From: Parabacteroides faecalis
GTDB lineage: Bacteria; Bacteroidota; Bacteroidia; Bacteroidales; Tannerellaceae
Length of the DNA: 64,000 nt
Direction: 5' to 3'
NCBI RefSeq assembly: GCF_022809355.1
Contig: NZ_JAKZMM010000005.1
Location: 1-64,000 of the forward strand
Made by a program: the position numbers and the translations under genes. Below the pieces are notes generated by a model that saw only the letters and a program-made list of their open reading frames with translations, searched no databases and was not told the origin of the DNA. Shown here piece after piece: positions 61,391-64,000 of this stretch. The stretch's first letter is position 1. Every line of letters starts with the position of its first letter.

Positions 61391-62776
61391 TTATTTGTTT
61401 TTAATGATCTGAGCCATAAATTCAGCTTCGCTAACCAGTTTGTCGCCCACAAAGACATATCCTTTCATTGTAGAGATACCACGACGGATCGGAGCCAGTA
61501 ATTCCAGACGTAAGATTAATGTATCACCCGGAACTACTTTCTGACGGAATTTTACACCATCTATTTTCATGAAATAAGTAGAGTAACGTTCCGGTTCATC
61601 TACTGTATTGAGAACTAACAAACCTCCTGTTTGTGCCATGGCTTCTACTTGTAAAACTCCTGGCATAACCGGTTCCTGTGGGAAATGTCCCTGGAAGAAA
61701 GGTTCGTTGGTTGTTATGTTTTTCACACCTACGATATAATTCTTGCCCAACTCGATGATTTTGTCGACTAGCAAGAACGGGTAGCGGTGAGGAAGCAGTT
61801 CGCGGATACGGTTGATATCCATGACCGGTTCAGCATTCGGGTCATAGATAGGAGCCTGTACATCGTTTAATTTAATCTGTTTACGGATGATACGTGCTAA
61901 TTTGTTGTTGATGCTGTGTCCCGGGCGGGTTGCAATGACACGGCCTTTGATCGGTTTGCCAATCAAAGCAATGTCTCCAATTACATCCAGCAGCTTGTGG
62001 CGAGCCGGTTCGTTGTCGAATACCAGTGGTTCGTGGTTAATATATCCCAGTTCCTGGATGTTCTGGTGGGGAACATTCATCATGTCTGCCAATTTATCCA
62101 ATGCTTCTTGTGACACTTTCTGGTCGTAAATAACAATCGCATTGTCTAAATCTCCTCCTTTGATCAAGTTGTTTTGCAGAAGCATTTCCAATTCCCGTAC
62201 AAATACGAAAGTACGTGAAGCAGCAATTTCGGTAGGGAAGTCTTTTACATCGTTCATGGTAGCGAACTGATTGTTCAATACCGGTGAGTTGAACGAAATC
62301 AAAGTATTGACACAGAAATGATCATCGGGCAACAACATGATTGATGCACCAGTTTCTTCGTCTTTTACTTCAACTTTGTGCTTGACGATATAATAATCCC
62401 TTGCTGCATTTTGTTCCTGAAGTCCTACTTTCTGTATTTCTTCCACATAATGGCGGGCACTGCCGTCGAGGATAGGAAACTCAGGAGCATTGACTTCGAT
62501 TAAGCAGTTATCAACACCCATAGCATACAGAGCTGCCATAGCATGTTCGATCGTACTGATTTGTATATCTTTTCTGCCGATAACGGTACCACGTTGGGTG
62601 TTTATTACGTTTTCTGCCACAGCATCAATAACAGGCTGCTCAGGCAAATCAACACGTTTGATCTTATAGCCATGGTTCTCAGGTGCAGGATTGAATGATA
62701 CCTCAATATTCAATCCGGAATGTAGTCCTTTACCTTGCAAGCTGAAACTTGCGGCCAGCGTATTTTGCTTCTGCAT
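61391..62776 (-). CDS. lpxC: Bifunctional LpxC deacetylase / FabZ dehydratase
   Basis: A 461-residue fusion found in Bacteroidetes. The N-terminal 300 residues are the zinc deacetylase LpxC with ligands His78 (STIEHAMA), His260 and Asp264 (HKLLDVIGD). Residues 320-461 are FabZ, 3-hydroxyacyl-ACP dehydratase, with catalytic His in GHFPQEPVMPG near 364 and Glu in VEAMAQTGG near 378. It commits the pathway to lipid A and links it to fatty acid supply. It is 5 bases downstream of lpxD. Confidence 0.95.
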   Translation of the reverse strand: MQKQNTLAASFSLQGKGLHSGLNIEVSFNPAPENHGYKIKRVDLPEQPVIDAVAENVINTQRGTVIGRKDIQISTIEHAMAALYAMGVDNCLIEVNAPEFPILDGSARHYVEEIQKVGLQEQNAARDYYIVKHKVEVKDEETGASIMLLPDDHFCVNTLISFNSPVLNNQFATMNDVKDFPTEIAASRTFVFVRELEMLLQNNLIKGGDLDNAIVIYDQKVSQEALDKLADMMNVPHQNIQELGYINHEPLVFDNEPARHKLLDVIGDIALIGKPIKGRVIATRPGHSINNKLARIIRKQIKLNDVQAPIYDPNAEPVMDINRIRELLPHRYPFLLVDKIIELGKNYIVGVKNITTNEPFFQGHFPQEPVMPGVLQVEAMAQTGGLLVLNTVDEPERYSTYFMKIDGVKFRQKVVPGDTLILRLELLAPIRRGISTMKGYVFVGDKLVSEAEFMAQIIKNK

Positions 62777-62781
62777 AGTCT

Positions 62782-63828
62782 TTATTCTTTATTTATTAAT
62801 TTCTTTAATTCTGCTATTTCTCGTTGTAACTGCCCCATGGTCCGGTACATATCCGGCAATCGGTTGAAGATTGCACTCGAACGCATAAATGCTTTGGCTT
62901 GAATAGCTGGTGCACCTAAAACGGTTGTTGGCTCTTTGATGTCACTGATAACACCAGACTGTGCTCCGAAATTTACATGGTCTGTAATCTTGATATGACC
63001 GGCAAGCCCTACCTGGCCTCCGAACATACAATGTTTTCCAATCTTGGTAGATCCGGCAACACCAACTTGGGCAGCCATTACGGTGTTTTCTCCAACTTCT
63101 ACGTTATGAGCTATTTGTACCAAGTTGTCTAATTTAACACCTTTATGAATGATGGTTGAATCCATAACGGCACGGTCGATTGTGGTATTGGCTCCAATCT
63201 CTACATCATCTTCCAGAACAACATTTCCCAATTGAGGGATCTTTTTATAAAGGTCGCCTTCGGGAGCAAACCCAAATCCGTCAGATCCGATGACTGAACC
63301 TGCATGCAGAATATTGTTATTCCCGATCACACAGCCATCATAGATTGTTACATGAGGATAAATAATGCAATTATCACCGATTGTTACATCATCTCCGATG
63401 TATGCCTGAGGATAAATCCGGCAATTCTTACCAATGGTTGTATTTTTACCGACATAGGCGAAATGACCGATGTAACAATTTTCTCCGACAGAAGCACTTG
63501 GGGCGATAAAAGCAGAAGAATCGATACCTGTCTGTTGTTTTTGTTTGTGTTGTTCTACCATATTCAGCAAAATAGCCAATGCTGCATAGGCATTTTCCAC
63601 ACGAATCAACGTGGCAGGAATCTGTTCTGTTGGAGTAAAGTCGTTATTCACCAAAACAATACTTGCCTTTGTGCTATAAATGTAGTGCTCATATTTCGGA
63701 TTTGCCAGGAAGGTCAATGTCCCCGGTTTTCCTTCTTCTATCTTCGAAAAGCTTTTCACTGTTACTTCCGGATTACCTTCGACGGTTCCGTTTAGAAAGG
63801 CTGCAATTTGTTGGGCTGAAAACTCCAT
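62782..63828 (-). CDS. lpxD: LpxD, UDP-3-O-acylglucosamine N-acyltransferase
   Basis: A 348-residue beta-helix acyltransferase for the third lipid A step. The N-terminal uridine-binding domain (1-100) is followed by hexapeptide repeats with the catalytic His in [13 protein letters not shown] near residue 240 and a C-terminal helix. First gene of the lpxD-lpxC/fabZ-lpxA operon. Confidence 0.95.
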   Translation of the reverse strand: MEFSAQQIAAFLNGTVEGNPEVTVKSFSKIEEGKPGTLTFLANPKYEHYIYSTKASIVLVNNDFTPTEQIPATLIRVENAYAALAILLNMVEQHKQKQQTGIDSSAFIAPSASVGENCYIGHFAYVGKNTTIGKNCRIYPQAYIGDDVTIGDNCIIYPHVTIYDGCVIGNNNILHAGSVIGSDGFGFAPEGDLYKKIPQLGNVVLEDDVEIGANTTIDRAVMDSTIIHKGVKLDNLVQIAHNVEVGENTVMAAQVGVAGSTKIGKHCMFGGQVGLAGHIKITDHVNFGAQSGVISDIKEPTTVLGAPAIQAKAFMRSSAIFNRLPDMYRTMGQLQREIAELKKLINKE

Positions 63829-63916
63829 TACTAATTCAATTCATTTATTCATTTGGAAGATGCAGGCAACGGGCTTTTTGTTGCATGTTGCCTGTCATCT
63901 TTATATCGTTATATTA

Positions 63917-64000
63917 TTAAATTATTCCTTTGTCTTTTAAATAGCCGGCCATTTCCTGTTGAACAGCTTTGGCTGCTTCGCGAGATGCTGCAGCAAAGTT
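63917..64000 (-). CDS. pyrF: C-terminal end of orotidine 5'-phosphate decarboxylase (partial)
   Basis: The last 27 codons of a gene running off the right edge, including AAKAVQQEMAGYLKDKGII. The helix matches the end of Bacteroidales PyrF (pattern NFAEAARKAAQEV.QM). The assignment rests on this short tail alone. PyrF makes UMP in pyrimidine synthesis. Confidence 0.6.
   Translation of the reverse strand, partial: NFAAASREAAKAVQQEMAGYLKDKGII

Noticed and set aside
1-64000. CRISPR arrays, rRNA or tRNA genes, integrase, tetQ, ermF, rteC
   Set aside because: I looked for each and saw no array-like spaced repeats, no tRNA or rRNA sequence and no matching proteins. The integrase/excision end lies outside the window.

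Overview
The window is Bacteroidales DNA (Bacteroides/Parabacteroides type). The evidence is a clustered lpxD, fused lpxC-fabZ, lpxA operon at the right edge, TAnnTTTG promoter boxes, AT-rich TAAA-like leaders in place of Shine-Dalgarno sites, and a complete tra set of the CTnDOT family. Nearly all of it (about 1 to 60.3 kb) reads as the right-hand part of an integrative conjugative element (ICE). The integrase/excision end is not in view, and neither tetQ nor rteC is present. The chromosome resumes near 60.5 kb with lpxA, lpxC-fabZ, lpxD and the last codons of a probable pyrF.

Left cargo (0.6-13.3 kb, all + strand): two redox gene clusters with flavodoxin-like oxidoreductases, a flavin reductase, a tautomerase, an aldo/keto reductase, a MalY-type PLP enzyme, a MATE exporter and membrane proteins. 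At least five further genes are decayed (amidohydrolase, carboxymuconolactone decarboxylase, quinol monooxygenase, aldo/keto reductase, DUF362). The cargo ends in a two-gene Tat translocon, tatA-tatC. One intact cargo gene (608-1303) carries a twin-arginine signal and a second, broken Tat signal survives at 9657-9722, so the element seems to carry a Tat exporter together with its substrates. tatC overlaps rteA by 20 bases and rteA overlaps rteB by 20 bases, placing this cargo where tetQ sits in CTnDOT.

Mobilisation and transfer (17.3-47.1 kb): mobA-mobB-mobC run leftward. mobC is split by a full-length group II intron (18667-21083) whose predicted splicing restores the frame exactly. A repeat-rich spacer (23.75-24.39 kb) is the likely oriT and control region. 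traA-traD form a first rightward unit, and traE-traQ plus a lysozyme form a second. An identical 27-base motif (one mismatch) precedes both units. Between them about 8.2 kb of AT-rich foreign DNA (TetR-controlled ABC exporter, methyltransferase, IS66 element) has split the small last gene of the first unit.

Right accessory block (47.1-60.05 kb, all - strand): about 15 genes, mostly without known function. They include a DNA methylase-helicase fusion resembling phage P1 DarB, an ArdA-like anti-restriction protein, a J-domain protein and DUF3871/4120/4121/4942 type proteins, which together suggest a defence-evasion or establishment set. Three of the intergenic gaps here hold copies of one long structured element, with compensatory changes in its stems, an invariant 14-base core and a promoter-like TACCTTTG box. 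I know no name for it, and it is the most interesting feature of the window.
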